Assembly: GCA_903879975.1 (NCBI GenBank) | Contig: CAIRNL010000610.1 | Span: forward strand, 1 to 18,408 | Length of the DNA: 18,408 bases | Direction of reading: 5' to 3' | From: an uncultured Chloroflexota bacterium | Lineage (GTDB): Bacteria; Chloroflexota; Anaerolineae; Caldilineales; Caldilineaceae | In this document: positions 8,274 through 15,816 of the stretch, one piece after another | Position numbering within the stretch: position 1 is the first letter of the stretch | How the letters are laid out: every line of letters starts with the position of its first letter | Made by a program: the position numbers and the translations under genes | Notes under the pieces: generated by a model | The model's input: only the letters and a program-made list of their open reading frames with translations | What the model was told of the DNA's origin: nothing | Database searches by the model: none

Positions 8274-8713
8274 AGACTCCCCCTGAGAATCCGCCTGGCC
8301 AGTACGGCGTGAACAAGATCGAAGATCAAGAGGAACGCCCCCTGGAGCACGATGCCGGCGCCGTGGCCGCGGGCACGCTCGTCACGACGGCCACCTGTGT
8401 CCATCAGCTTCAGCCCACCGGCGACGTAGAGCACGTCCAGCCCCGCATTCACCCACAGCACGCGCCTCAACATGCGCGTGTCCTTGATTTGCTCAGGCGC
8501 TGGATACCCGCGCGCTAGCTTCCGGGTGAGCCCACGCTGGCCCAAGAGGGCAATACCAGCATCGATCACACCCCAGCCCAGCCCCTGCTGCCCAAAAGCA
8601 CGCCAGAAGGGGGCAGCCGCCCATTGCAGGATTGCCCCTGCCACAACGCTCAGCGCACTCCACACCAGCAGGCGCGCGGTCAGTCGTTTCTGAAAGATCA
8701 CCGAATCCGTCAC
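8270..8713 (-). CDS. Small multi-pass membrane protein of unknown function
   Basis: A 147-residue protein from GTG 8713, which overlaps the stop of the tocopherol cyclase-like gene (GTGA). The frame is open back to 9127, but that part is antisense-like and overlaps the neighbour. About four hydrophobic helices are visible: LLVWSALSVVAGAILQWAA near residues 15-33, GWGVIDAGIALLG, VLWVNAGLDVLYVAGGLKLM, and GIVLQGAFLLIFDLVHAVLA. Charged loops include TGGRRDERARGHG. No catalytic motif is recognised. It resembles small uncharacterised Chloroflexota/Bacteroidota membrane proteins, and I cannot give a firm family name. Coupling on both sides implies that it works with the cyclase-like and FAD proteins, perhaps as membrane anchor or carrier of a lipid substrate. 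Confidence 0.8.
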   Translation of the reverse strand: MTDSVIFQKRLTARLLVWSALSVVAGAILQWAAAPFWRAFGQQGLGWGVIDAGIALLGQRGLTRKLARGYPAPEQIKDTRMLRRVLWVNAGLDVLYVAGGLKLMDTGGRRDERARGHGAGIVLQGAFLLIFDLVHAVLARRILRGSL

Positions 8714-9744
8714 AGAATTTCCTCCAAGGCGCCACCTAGTTCCAGGCCGGCGTGGCGCCCGCAGCCGGCAAAAAGTTCTACCGTACGCCCGTCGATTTCT
8801 ACGCGGAGCGCAACTTCCACGGTTGCCGTCAGACTTTCCAGCACGCGCTGTACCATCGCTGTCCGCCCCGGCGCATGCAGCAAGTCGACGTCCTCGCCTG
8901 CGCGATGGGCGACGATCTCCAGCTGTGCCATCCGGCGCATACCCCCATGCGCGACGGCCCCACGGAGAGTCCAGTGGACGCGGTCGGCTGTGACGCGCAG
9001 GTCGATAATCCTGGCGCCGGTGTACGAGGCAAAACGATAGAGCTGGCCTTCGCATAACAGCCCGACGATGAAGCCGCGGAACGCGGAACCCAGCCATGGG
9101 ATGCGCGCAACGGACGCGGTCAGACACACCCCGGCACGTTCAAAGTGGTTGGTCTGCATCCAGATCCACGCGCGCGGAAAGGCCTGTCCCCAATCCTTCT
9201 CCGTGTAGCCGCGCCCACCATGAAAATCGACCGACCGGCCGTCGATGACCAGCTGACCGCTCACTGCATGGTCGAGGCTGACGACGCCATGATAACACTC
9301 CATAAACGGCACAAAGCTGTACCAGTCCATGATGCCGGGCGAGCGCCACGACAGGGGCCAGGGTTTGACATCGTCGAAGACGATGCGGCCGACGATCTGC
9401 CCGGCCGCATTGTCAATATTCAGTTCGATCCCCTGCGCCATGAAGCGGTTGGGGCCGACACACACGTCGAAGGTGGCAGGTACGGCGCAGAATGCTTCCA
9501 GTGGATAGCGATGATAGGCTGTGGCACCGCTGACTCCATTCAGTGTCTGCACAAAAGAGTGCGAATCTTTGCCGTCTTTGCCGAGAAAAATTCCCGGAAT
9601 GATGGCGTACCGTTGCTGCTCGGCGCAGTCGACGACCTTGAAATACCAGCCCTCAAAGAAGTTGCAGTCCAGGCCGTGGCCATGATAGGCGGCTGGTTGC
9701 CAAAGGGTGCGCAGACGCGTCAGGACATCGCCGGGCGCGCTCAC
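8710..9744 (-). CDS. Tocopherol cyclase-family (VTE1-like, lipocalin-fold) protein
   Basis: A 344-residue protein. Family-typical segments run through it: FFEGWYFKVV near residue 29, SHSFVQTLNG, PGIMDWYSFVPFMECYHGVV in the middle, and GGRGYTEKDWGQAFPRAWIW followed by MQTNHF. These match the tocopherol cyclase family, whose plant/cyanobacterial members close the chromanol ring of tocopherols. Bacteria without tocopherol also carry homologues of unknown substrate, so the reaction here is open; ring closure or binding of a prenylated quinol or other isoprenoid is inference. GTG 9744 overlaps the upstream stop (GTGA); the longer frame to 9894 overlaps the exported-protein gene and is rejected. 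No homogentisate prenyltransferase or methyltransferase lies in the window. Confidence 0.88.
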   Translation of the reverse strand: MSAPGDVLTRLRTLWQPAAYHGHGLDCNFFEGWYFKVVDCAEQQRYAIIPGIFLGKDGKDSHSFVQTLNGVSGATAYHRYPLEAFCAVPATFDVCVGPNRFMAQGIELNIDNAAGQIVGRIVFDDVKPWPLSWRSPGIMDWYSFVPFMECYHGVVSLDHAVSGQLVIDGRSVDFHGGRGYTEKDWGQAFPRAWIWMQTNHFERAGVCLTASVARIPWLGSAFRGFIVGLLCEGQLYRFASYTGARIIDLRVTADRVHWTLRGAVAHGGMRRMAQLEIVAHRAGEDVDLLHAPGRTAMVQRVLESLTATVEVALRVEIDGRTVELFAGCGRHAGLELGGALEEIL

Positions 9745-10370
9745 CGGCTTCCCCCGCACGAGTGAGGCGCAGCCGGCTGCGGCACCGGTGTCCAGTAGCT
9801 GCGCAGCTTGAAGGGAAAGCCCGTGTCGCCGCCGAAAATTTCTCGGTCGCCAACGACTAGCGTGTAGCGACCAACGCGCCCTGCTGCGTCCCACACGGCG
9901 ATCCTGTACTCGCCGTCAGCTGGCAGGGTGACACGCTCTTCCTGGCGTTCCCAGTAGCTCGTGCGGCTGAACGGCTCAAAAAATTCGGGCGCAGCGCCTG
10001 GCGTTGCGACAAGCAGGGTGGCGCCCGCCCCATCCAGCATTTCGACGCGGCTAGGCAGCACCGCAGCCGGTAGCCCTGGCCCCATCAGGGCGAAGGTGGG
10101 GGCGAATTCTTCCTGCCCATCGATTTGGGGGATGGTCATCCCCAAGAGGATGCGCTGCCCGGCCTGACCGGAGAATACAACATAATCGACGTCTGTGCGG
10201 CTGCTGAGCGTGGCGTAGAGCGCAGTGGAGACAGTCGGATCACGCACGAGAAAGGCCGTGGCAGGTGTCCAGTCGTCGTCTTCGAAGTAGGGTTGGTGCG
10301 CCTCGGCCCGTTGCGGCGCCAGGGCGAGCAAGAGCCCCGCCAGGGTCACCGCAGCAATGAATCGCAGCAT
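9741..10370 (-). CDS. Exported protein of unknown function, PPC-like beta domain
   Basis: A 209-residue protein from ATG 10370, with AAAGGA 9 nt upstream. The signal peptide is at residues 1-24, ending AEA before HQPYFED. The mature part is beta-rich: TDVDYVVFSGQAGQRILLG, then a central stretch with PTFALMGPGLPA, then LPADGEYRIAVWDAAGRVGR followed by YTLVVGD. This order (hydrophobic beta core, property statement, final TGxYxLxV-like strands) resembles pre-peptidase C-terminal or similar secreted beta-sandwich domains. There is no enzyme motif. It ends in a membrane-free tail with a single Cys near the C-terminus. It is coupled to the tocopherol cyclase-like gene by a GTGA overlap and lies 46 bp after the SDR gene. 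The function is not recognised. Confidence 0.8.
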   Translation of the reverse strand: MLRFIAAVTLAGLLLALAPQRAEAHQPYFEDDDWTPATAFLVRDPTVSTALYATLSSRTDVDYVVFSGQAGQRILLGMTIPQIDGQEEFAPTFALMGPGLPAAVLPSRVEMLDGAGATLLVATPGAAPEFFEPFSRTSYWERQEERVTLPADGEYRIAVWDAAGRVGRYTLVVGDREIFGGDTGFPFKLRSYWTPVPQPAAPHSCGGSR

Positions 10371-10416
10371 CGTCGTCGTCCTTTCCCGGCTACCACAAGC
10401 CGGCAATCGACAGCTA

Positions 10417-11049
10417 TCATAGATCAAGGGTGCCGGTGACACCGGCATGATACGCGTCGAGTATGCGTTGCGCAAGCTCAGCCGGCGCCATGGCCGTGCG
10501 GGGAAGGCGCAGCGGCACTTTCTCCCACAGCGGCGTGTTGACGGCGCCAGGCCGCACGACTGTGACGCGGTGCTTGCGCTGCTCCTTGGCGAGCGTAGCC
10601 GCAAAGGCGTCCAGCCCCGCCTTCGCTGCCGCATAGGCGCTGAGGCCGGGTACCTGCAGCCGTTCGCTGTAGGCGCCAAGCAGGAAAAGGTGGGCGCGTT
10701 CAGCCAGCAGTGGCAGGCTCTGCTGCGCAGTGAGGTACGCGCCGGTCAGATTTGCGCCCAGGATGCGCTCCCACGCAGGCGACACCATCTCAGCCACCGG
10801 GGTGGCCATGATATCGCCAGCCGCATAGACCCACAGCTCGACGGATGGCAGTTCCTGCGCCGCAGCAAGGACTGCCTGGCTCACGGCAAACGCGTCGGTG
10901 ACATCCGCTTCGAAGCGATGCTCGGTCAGTCCGGCCAGGTCGTCGGGATGGCGGCTGGCTGCACCAACCGTCCACCCATCGGCGACCAGCCGTTCCACCA
11001 GCGCCCGTCCAATTCCGCCGCTGGCGCCCCAGATGAATGCAGTTGGCAT
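10417..11049 (-). CDS. Short-chain dehydrogenase/reductase (SDR)
   Basis: A 210-residue Rossmann-fold oxidoreductase. GASGGIG at residues 8-14 binds NAD(P); a basic residue after strand 2 (ASRH, 31-34) favours NADP. VYAAGD at 74-79 and Asn100 (LGANLTGAY) are in place; the YxxxK pair is Tyr139/Lys143 (SAYAAAKAG), followed by VVRPGAVNTPLW. The usual catalytic Ser 13 residues before Tyr is Ala126 here; Ser128 in GAYSERL may take its role, so catalysis is probable but not certain. AGGAG lies 8 nt before ATG 11049. It is shorter than most SDRs (about 250), with a short C-terminal cap. Probably the first gene of the cyclase-like operon. The substrate is unknown. Confidence 0.9.
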   Translation of the reverse strand: MPTAFIWGASGGIGRALVERLVADGWTVGAASRHPDDLAGLTEHRFEADVTDAFAVSQAVLAAAQELPSVELWVYAAGDIMATPVAEMVSPAWERILGANLTGAYLTAQQSLPLLAERAHLFLLGAYSERLQVPGLSAYAAAKAGLDAFAATLAKEQRKHRVTVVRPGAVNTPLWEKVPLRLPRTAMAPAELAQRILDAYHAGVTGTLDL

Positions 11050-11078
11050 GGTAGTCTCCTAATCATTTCAAGTTGTTG

Positions 11079-11120
11079 GGGCAGAGGCCGGCTGTACGCT
11101 ACAGCCGGTTCTCTCTGCCC
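11079..11120 (-). terminator. Two-part strong hairpin between hydrolase and SDR genes
   Basis: Outer arms GGGCAGAG (11079-11086) and CTCTGCCC (11113-11120); inner arms CCGGCTGTA (11088-11096) and TACAGCCGG (11100-11108) with a 3-base loop. The 17 paired bases are interrupted by a small asymmetric bulge. No T-tract follows, so it may be a terminator of unusual type or an RNA-stabilising processing structure separating the hydrolase from the SDR operon. Confidence 0.6.
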
Positions 11121-11133
11121 GGATGGCCAAAAT

Positions 11134-12132
11134 CTATTGCTGCAGCTTGTTGAGATATGCTGTGATCGCCTCGAGCGTCGCCTGCGGACATTCCTCGTGT
11201 GCCACATGGCCGCACGCCGGAATGACCACCAGTTCGGCATTGGACAACGCACCGGCCAGCTTCACGCTTTGTGCCGTGGGTACGATGCGGTCATCGTCGC
11301 CCGTAATCACCAGCACGGGCAGTTCCAATTCCGCCAGTTGCTCCGCCAGCTTCAGAGAACGGCCGGCAGCGGTCAGCTCCCACAGCGCACGATCCCAATC
11401 CTGTATTTGCAGCGGCTCCAGATATCCCTGCCAGGTCGCCTCGGTGATGCGGCTCGGCTCGTGCCAGGCACGGCGGGCGAAATCCTCGCCCCATTCCTGG
11501 ATGCGCCGCGCCAGCAAGGGACCTAGGTGCCGCATCTGCGGCGTGTTCAGGAGCCACTGTGTCGCCTGGTTGGGGCCGCCGCCGTAGACAGCCGGGCTGA
11601 TCAGGATGAGCGCTTGGATGCGTTGTGGATGTTCGAGCGCAGCCAGCATTGCAATCGCACCGCCAGCCGAATTGCCCACCAGTACCGCCCGCTCGACGCC
11701 TTTCGAGTCGAGCAGCGCCATCGTTAGGTCAGCCTGTGCCTGCGCGCCGTAAGGGATCCCGTTTGCCCAGTCCGCTGCTGTGCCCCATGTCTCACGCTGA
11801 GGGCGCTCCGTCAACCCAAACGCAGGGCGGTCGAACGCAAGCACCCGCTTCGATCTCGCCAGCGGCTCCATTACCGCTCGCCAGGAAAAGAGGCTTGACC
11901 CAAACCCGTGCAGCAGTACCAACATCTGCTCCGAATCCCCTGCCTCTTTGTAGTGTACATGCAGCATGTCGCTGCCCAGGGGGACGTCGACAAAGCGGCT
12001 GTCGGCGTCGGCCAGCTGCGTCACGTCCGCAATGCCCACCATCCGCGGCACCGGCACAAGCAAGGGGCCAATCAGCAGCAAAAGCAGCACAACGCCGATG
12101 CCTCCCAGACTGATCCAACCTAATCTGCGCAT
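11134..12132 (-). CDS. Membrane-anchored alpha/beta hydrolase
   Basis: A 332-residue protein with an N-terminal membrane anchor at about residues 5-28 and an alpha/beta hydrolase domain at about 55-330. LLHGFGSS at 73-80 forms the oxyanion region. The nucleophile is Ser155 in GNSAGG; the acid is probably Asp281 in GDDDRIVP, and His309 lies in PACGHVAHEE. The cap region is at about 185-265. The set is complete for an esterase, lipase or C-C hydrolase; the substrate cannot be told. ATG 12132 has no evident ribosome-binding site. The 205-bp upstream gap holds a weak 7-bp hairpin (12154-12172). Its position between the carotenoid and cyclase-like clusters may reflect a lipid-related role, but co-transcription with either is not shown. 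Confidence 0.9.
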   Translation of the reverse strand: MRRLGWISLGGIGVVLLLLLIGPLLVPVPRMVGIADVTQLADADSRFVDVPLGSDMLHVHYKEAGDSEQMLVLLHGFGSSLFSWRAVMEPLARSKRVLAFDRPAFGLTERPQRETWGTAADWANGIPYGAQAQADLTMALLDSKGVERAVLVGNSAGGAIAMLAALEHPQRIQALILISPAVYGGGPNQATQWLLNTPQMRHLGPLLARRIQEWGEDFARRAWHEPSRITEATWQGYLEPLQIQDWDRALWELTAAGRSLKLAEQLAELELPVLVITGDDDRIVPTAQSVKLAGALSNAELVVIPACGHVAHEECPQATLEAITAYLNKLQQ

Positions 12133-12299
12133 GGTGATGATTATCGGTTTGCGCGCACTGTCGCGCAGTGCGGATGATTACAAAGCTCGATGGAGGTTGG
12201 GCAAAAATTGTGCAAACGATGTTTGAGAGGGTCTGTTGCCCGATCAGCAGCCTACAGGCAAGGGCGACGGCAGCCAGGTGCTTGCAGGTTCGCCCTCTC

Positions 12300-12314
12300 G
12301 GCAGCCGCGCTGCC
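12300..12314 (-). terminator. Weak hairpin after the second hydrolase gene
   Basis: GGCAGC, loop CGC, GCTGCC, beginning about 24 bp past the hydrolase stop on the minus strand. The stem is only 6 bp and lacks a T-tract, so a terminator role is a guess based on position. Confidence 0.25.
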
Positions 12315-12337
12315 CGAAAATTCTGCTGTCGTTCCCA

Positions 12338-13141
12338 TCACTGGAGTTCGACCAGCCCAAGCGCTTCAACGGTGCCGGCGACGGTCATCTCCTGTTGCCC
12401 GGCGCGGTCGATGGTCGGCGGATTGTCGCCCGCCTGATCGCCGTACCAGCCAAACTGCGCGTGATTGCCCCCCTCGATCGGGATGAAGCGCACGCCTGTG
12501 GGCAGGAGGGGCTTGGCGCCCAATACGGTCTCTGGCGTTGCCACGCCGTCCAGCGTGCCGTAGATGGAGCTGACGATCAATCCGTCCTGTGTGGCGAGCG
12601 AGTCGCCGCTGGCAGGATAAGCAGCCCAGAGCACCACGCCGTCGACGGTACCAGGGTGGTTCGCTGCAAAGTTGGCAGCCATGGCGCCGCCCAGCGAATG
12701 GCCGCCGATCACCCAGTGCTTGACGTCGGGAAATGCATCCATCACTTCCTCGGCGCGGCCGGCACCGAAGACAGCCAGGTTGAGCGGCATGGGCACGATG
12801 ATCACGGGATAGCCGCGCTCGGCAATCGCTTTTGCCTGCGGCGCATAGGCACGCGGGTCGACGCGGCCGCCAGGATAGAAGATGAAGCCTGTCTCGCGGG
12901 CAATGGCCAGCGGTTGGAAGACAATCCATTTGCCTTCAATCACGCCGACTTTGTCGTCCCCTTGCAGCGAGGCGATCGCCTGCGCCATCGGCGGCGCAGC
13001 ACTGTTCGCCCAGAGGACGAAGCCGGTCGCAGCCGCCAGGATTGCCAGGACAACGCCCCCCAGAATCCAGAGCCACCAGCGCCGTCTGCGCAGCGCGCTG
13101 GCGGAGGGCTGGCGGGTGCGATCGATCTCTGATGCCGACAT
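12338..13141 (-). CDS. Membrane-anchored alpha/beta hydrolase (PF12695-type)
   Basis: A 267-residue protein. A basic N-terminus and one membrane helix at about residues 22-44 place the catalytic domain outside the membrane. The domain has GFIFYPGGRVDPRAY at 85-99, the nucleophile motif GHSLGG at 147-152 (Ser149), Asp198 in YGTLDGV, and His227 in EGGNHAQFG. This matches the compact alpha/beta hydrolase group with a FYPGG oxyanion segment. I chose ATG 13141 because GAGG stands 7 nt upstream; ATG 13153 is possible, and the longer frame to 13231 would overlap the desaturase gene. Substrate unknown. It follows the desaturase gene after a 70-bp gap with promoter-like elements, so it may be transcribed separately. 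Confidence 0.88.
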   Translation of the reverse strand: MSASEIDRTRQPSASALRRRRWWLWILGGVVLAILAAATGFVLWANSAAPPMAQAIASLQGDDKVGVIEGKWIVFQPLAIARETGFIFYPGGRVDPRAYAPQAKAIAERGYPVIIVPMPLNLAVFGAGRAEEVMDAFPDVKHWVIGGHSLGGAMAANFAANHPGTVDGVVLWAAYPASGDSLATQDGLIVSSIYGTLDGVATPETVLGAKPLLPTGVRFIPIEGGNHAQFGWYGDQAGDNPPTIDRAGQQEMTVAGTVEALGLVELQ

Positions 13142-13186
13142 GCTTTGCCTCATTTCGTGCACGGGGGAATAAACAATTCTGTGGAT

Positions 13187-13215
13187 AGTATGCGACTGAT
13201 CACACCGCAGGTCAA
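13187..13215 (-). promoter_or_regulatory. Candidate sigma-70-type promoter for the hydrolase gene
   Basis: On the minus strand TTGACC (13215-13210) and CATACT (13192-13187) are separated by 17 bp. The -35 element covers the stop codon of the desaturase gene. Start-codon distance is about 45 bp. Motif match only. Confidence 0.35.
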
Positions 13216-14696
13216 CTGTCGGCCAGGACAAGGTCGGCCGCTACTTTGCCCGACAGGGTGACCATCGGCACGCCCCCGCCCGGATGGGTGGTGCCGCCGG
13301 CAAAGTAGAGGCCTTGCACGTCACCACAGCGGTTGTGCGGGCGACGAAAGGCGTTGAGCGCCTGGTTGGAGGAGATGCCGTAGAGCGCACCGCGCCATGC
13401 GCCGGTATGGTGCTGGATGTCTTGCGGCGTCAGGATGACCTGGCTGCGGATGCGCTTCCGCACGTCAAGCCCGAAGCGAGCCAAGACGTCGAGTACGTGT
13501 CCGCTGTAAGAGCCGGCATGCTGCGCCCAGTCGAAACGCGCCCCGAGCGCAGGCGCGTTGACCAGCACGAACCAGTTCTCACAGCCCGCTGGCGCATGCG
13601 ACCTATCGCTCTTGGATGTGATGGCGACATAAACGGTCGGCGCGTCGGGCGGAATGCCGCGCCCGAAGATGTCGTCGAATTCGGCTCGATAGTCCTGCGC
13701 AAAAAAGATGTTGTGGTGCGCGAGTTGCGGGTGTTCTCCCTCCACCCCCAATAGCAAGACAAAACCGGAGCAGGATGGCTCCAGGCGTTGCAGCGCAGCT
13801 CGGCGCGTGGACCCGATCTCCGCCGGCAGCAGACGCTGGTAGACGGTCGCAACGTCGACGTTGGCGATGACGGCGCTCGCGTCGATGCGTTCCCCGGCCG
13901 CTGTGGTGACGCCCGTCGCCCGCCGCCCTTCCACGTGGATCGCCGCTGCCGGCGTCTGGGTACGTATCTCGACACCCAGCTCGCCAGCCAATTTTTGCAT
14001 GGCAGCCGCAATCTGGTAGATGCCACCCGCCGGATACCAGACGCCGCCGGTCAATTCTACATGCGCAATGACGCTCAACGTCGCAGGCGCTTGGTACGGG
14101 CTGGCCCCAACGTAGGTGGCGAAGCGCCCTAGCAGCTGGCGCATCTGCGGCGAATGGACGCGGCCGCAGATGGCTTGATCCATGGTCAGCCACGGATCGA
14201 CGCGCACCATGTCGGCCGGTGGCACACTCAGAAAGGAGCGCAGGGTCGGCGGTTGGTTGTAAATGAAAACGGGCCCCGTGATGCGGTGCAGCCGCGCCGC
14301 ATATTCGAGAAAATCCAGGTAGCCTTCTACGTCGCGCCCATCGATGGCTGCGATCTGCTCGGCCATGCGCGGCAGGTCGCGCGTAGCGTCGATGCGGGTG
14401 CCGTCAGGAAAAAAGTAGCGCGTGAGCGGGTCGACGGGGAGCAACGTCAGATAATCGTCGAGCCGGCCGCCGGCTCCCGCAAAGAGCTCCTCGAAGACAT
14501 GCCGCATGGTGATGACGGATGGGCCGGTGTCCCAGCGGAAGCCGTCCCGCACGATCTGGCTCATTTTGCCGCCCACCGCACGATTCTGCTCGATCACCAG
14601 GACGCGCCGACCTGCCACTGCCAGGCGAATGGCCGCACTCAGACCGCCGATGCCTGCACCGATGATCACGACTGGCTTGCAGGGGTCAGTGGGCAC
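13212..14696 (-). CDS. Carotenoid desaturase, CrtI/CrtD family
   Basis: A 494-residue FAD-dependent amine-oxidase-fold protein. KPVVIIGAGIGGLSAA near residue 8 is the dinucleotide-binding site, followed by VLVIEQNRAVGGKM and FRWDTGPSVITM. FATYVGASPYQAPATLSVIA and the GGVWYPAGGIYQIAAAM stretch are typical of the CrtI/CrtD superfamily, and the C-terminus GLYFAGGTTHPGGGVPMVTL is the carotenoid-desaturase signature. Length fits (about 490-510). Phytoene desaturase (CrtI) and 3',4'-desaturase (CrtD) cannot be separated by eye; the position next to cruF and a cruG-like gene favours end-group desaturation (CrtD). GTG 14696 has AAAGGA 10 nt upstream and overlaps the previous stop; an ATG at 14729 would add 11 residues. 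Reaction: insertion of conjugated double bonds at the membrane surface. Confidence 0.92.
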   Translation of the reverse strand: MPTDPCKPVVIIGAGIGGLSAAIRLAVAGRRVLVIEQNRAVGGKMSQIVRDGFRWDTGPSVITMRHVFEELFAGAGGRLDDYLTLLPVDPLTRYFFPDGTRIDATRDLPRMAEQIAAIDGRDVEGYLDFLEYAARLHRITGPVFIYNQPPTLRSFLSVPPADMVRVDPWLTMDQAICGRVHSPQMRQLLGRFATYVGASPYQAPATLSVIAHVELTGGVWYPAGGIYQIAAAMQKLAGELGVEIRTQTPAAAIHVEGRRATGVTTAAGERIDASAVIANVDVATVYQRLLPAEIGSTRRAALQRLEPSCSGFVLLLGVEGEHPQLAHHNIFFAQDYRAEFDDIFGRGIPPDAPTVYVAITSKSDRSHAPAGCENWFVLVNAPALGARFDWAQHAGSYSGHVLDVLARFGLDVRKRIRSQVILTPQDIQHHTGAWRGALYGISSNQALNAFRRPHNRCGDVQGLYFAGGTTHPGGGVPMVTLSGKVAADLVLADS

Positions 14697-15816
14697 GAAC
14701 GACGCGTCCTTTCCAGCGCACGCCGCCATAGCGGACTCGCCACCAAAGCGCCTGCACGGTGATCCATGTCATGAGCAGCGCCGATACCGGCATGAGCAGT
14801 GCATCGCTAGCACGTTGGCCGCTGGCGCGCGCCGTGATCCCGCGCAGGCAGACACCCGCTGCGATCAGTGCCAGCGGCCACAGCGGCCAGCCGGGCAGTG
14901 CCCACCCCTGGCCGGCTGCAAGCCAGAGCCACGGCCAGAGAAAGAGCAGCAGGTGAACACTCGTCGATAAAAGCAAGAGTAGACTACGGTTGCCGTGGCC
15001 AGCCAGCACGCTTTTGGCCAGGCCGTCGAGCGCTGCTTTGCCGCCGCCGTACATGCGACAGGTGACCAGGCCGGCACCATCGGCCATGCGCAGTTTCAGT
15101 CCTGCTGCCTTGATCCGTTGCGCCAGCCGCACATCCTCGATGATGTCGCCACGTACCGCTGCGTGGCCCCCGATCGCCGCATAGGCCGCACGCCGGAAGA
15201 CCATGCATTGCCCATTGGCCGCCGCTGCCAGCGGATGATAGAAATCGTGTGCTAGCTGCACAGGCAGATAGGCCAGCACGGCCATGGCAATGAGCGGCAC
15301 GGTCAGCCGCTCGCCCCAGCTGACCGTGATCTGCGTCGGCCACACGGTGAGTAGATCGGCCTCGCTACGGTCGAGCATGTCCACCACAGCTGCCAGCGCG
15401 CCGGGCTGCCAGCACACGTCCGCATCCGTGAAGAGGAGTATCTCACCCCGAGCATGGCGCGCAAGCTGGTCGCACGCCCAGTTCTTCCCCATCCAGCCCT
15501 CAGGCAGCGAACTGCCGGTCAGGACGCTCACGTCGCCGGCTGCCTGCTGCGCAATGCGCCCAGTCCCATCTTCGGAGTTGTCGTCGAGAATGAAAATTTC
15601 TCGCTGCCGATATCCCTGGGCGTGCAACAATCGCACGCTCTGACCGATGACCGCCGCTTCATTGCGCGCTGGCATTAACACCGAAACGCAAGGCGACCCA
15701 GGACCGCTGGAGCCGGCCGCAGGCACCTGAAGCCGTAGAAAGCGTCGTAAATTGTTGAAGGTGATGGCCAGCAGCGCGGCCAGGGCCACACTGGCCACGA
15801 TGGGCAGCACGATCAT
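14686..15816 (-). CDS. cruG: Carotenoid glycosyltransferase, GT2 family, CruG-like
   Basis: A 376-residue membrane-associated family 2 glycosyltransferase. It has an N-terminal helix at about residues 2-20; the nucleotide-sugar fold opens with VSVLMPARNEA and FILDDNSEDGT, and LLFTDADVCW carries the DxD motif. Acceptor-side marks are GWMGKNWACDQLA and the stretch containing DIIEDVRLAQRIKAAG (the EDxxLxxR-like segment). Two to four membrane helices lie at the C-terminus. This matches CruG (2'-O-glycosylation of myxol-type carotenoids) and CrtQ-like enzymes; cruF upstream supports CruG. ATG 15816 overlaps the cruF stop (ATGA). The frame is open back to 16476, but that part lies antiphase on cruF and is not coding. 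The sugar used cannot be told. Confidence 0.85.
   Translation of the reverse strand: MIVLPIVASVALAALLAITFNNLRRFLRLQVPAAGSSGPGSPCVSVLMPARNEAAVIGQSVRLLHAQGYRQREIFILDDNSEDGTGRIAQQAAGDVSVLTGSSLPEGWMGKNWACDQLARHARGEILLFTDADVCWQPGALAAVVDMLDRSEADLLTVWPTQITVSWGERLTVPLIAMAVLAYLPVQLAHDFYHPLAAAANGQCMVFRRAAYAAIGGHAAVRGDIIEDVRLAQRIKAAGLKLRMADGAGLVTCRMYGGGKAALDGLAKSVLAGHGNRSLLLLLSTSVHLLLFLWPWLWLAAGQGWALPGWPLWPLALIAAGVCLRGITARASGQRASDALLMPVSALLMTWITVQALWWRVRYGGVRWKGRVVRAH

Noticed and set aside
9745..9894. N-terminal extension of the tocopherol cyclase-like frame
   Set aside because: Arg-rich, non-family sequence overlapping the exported-protein gene; the GTG at 9744 fits the operon overlap pattern.
10371..10679. 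N-terminal extension of the exported-protein frame
   Set aside because: Overlaps the SDR gene out of phase and would bury the clear signal peptide and ribosome-binding site at 10370.
12133..12337. Possible small gene or RNA in the 205-bp gap
   Set aside because: Only weak hairpins (12154-12172, 12300-12314) and an 8-base direct repeat GATGATTA; nothing that supports a gene.
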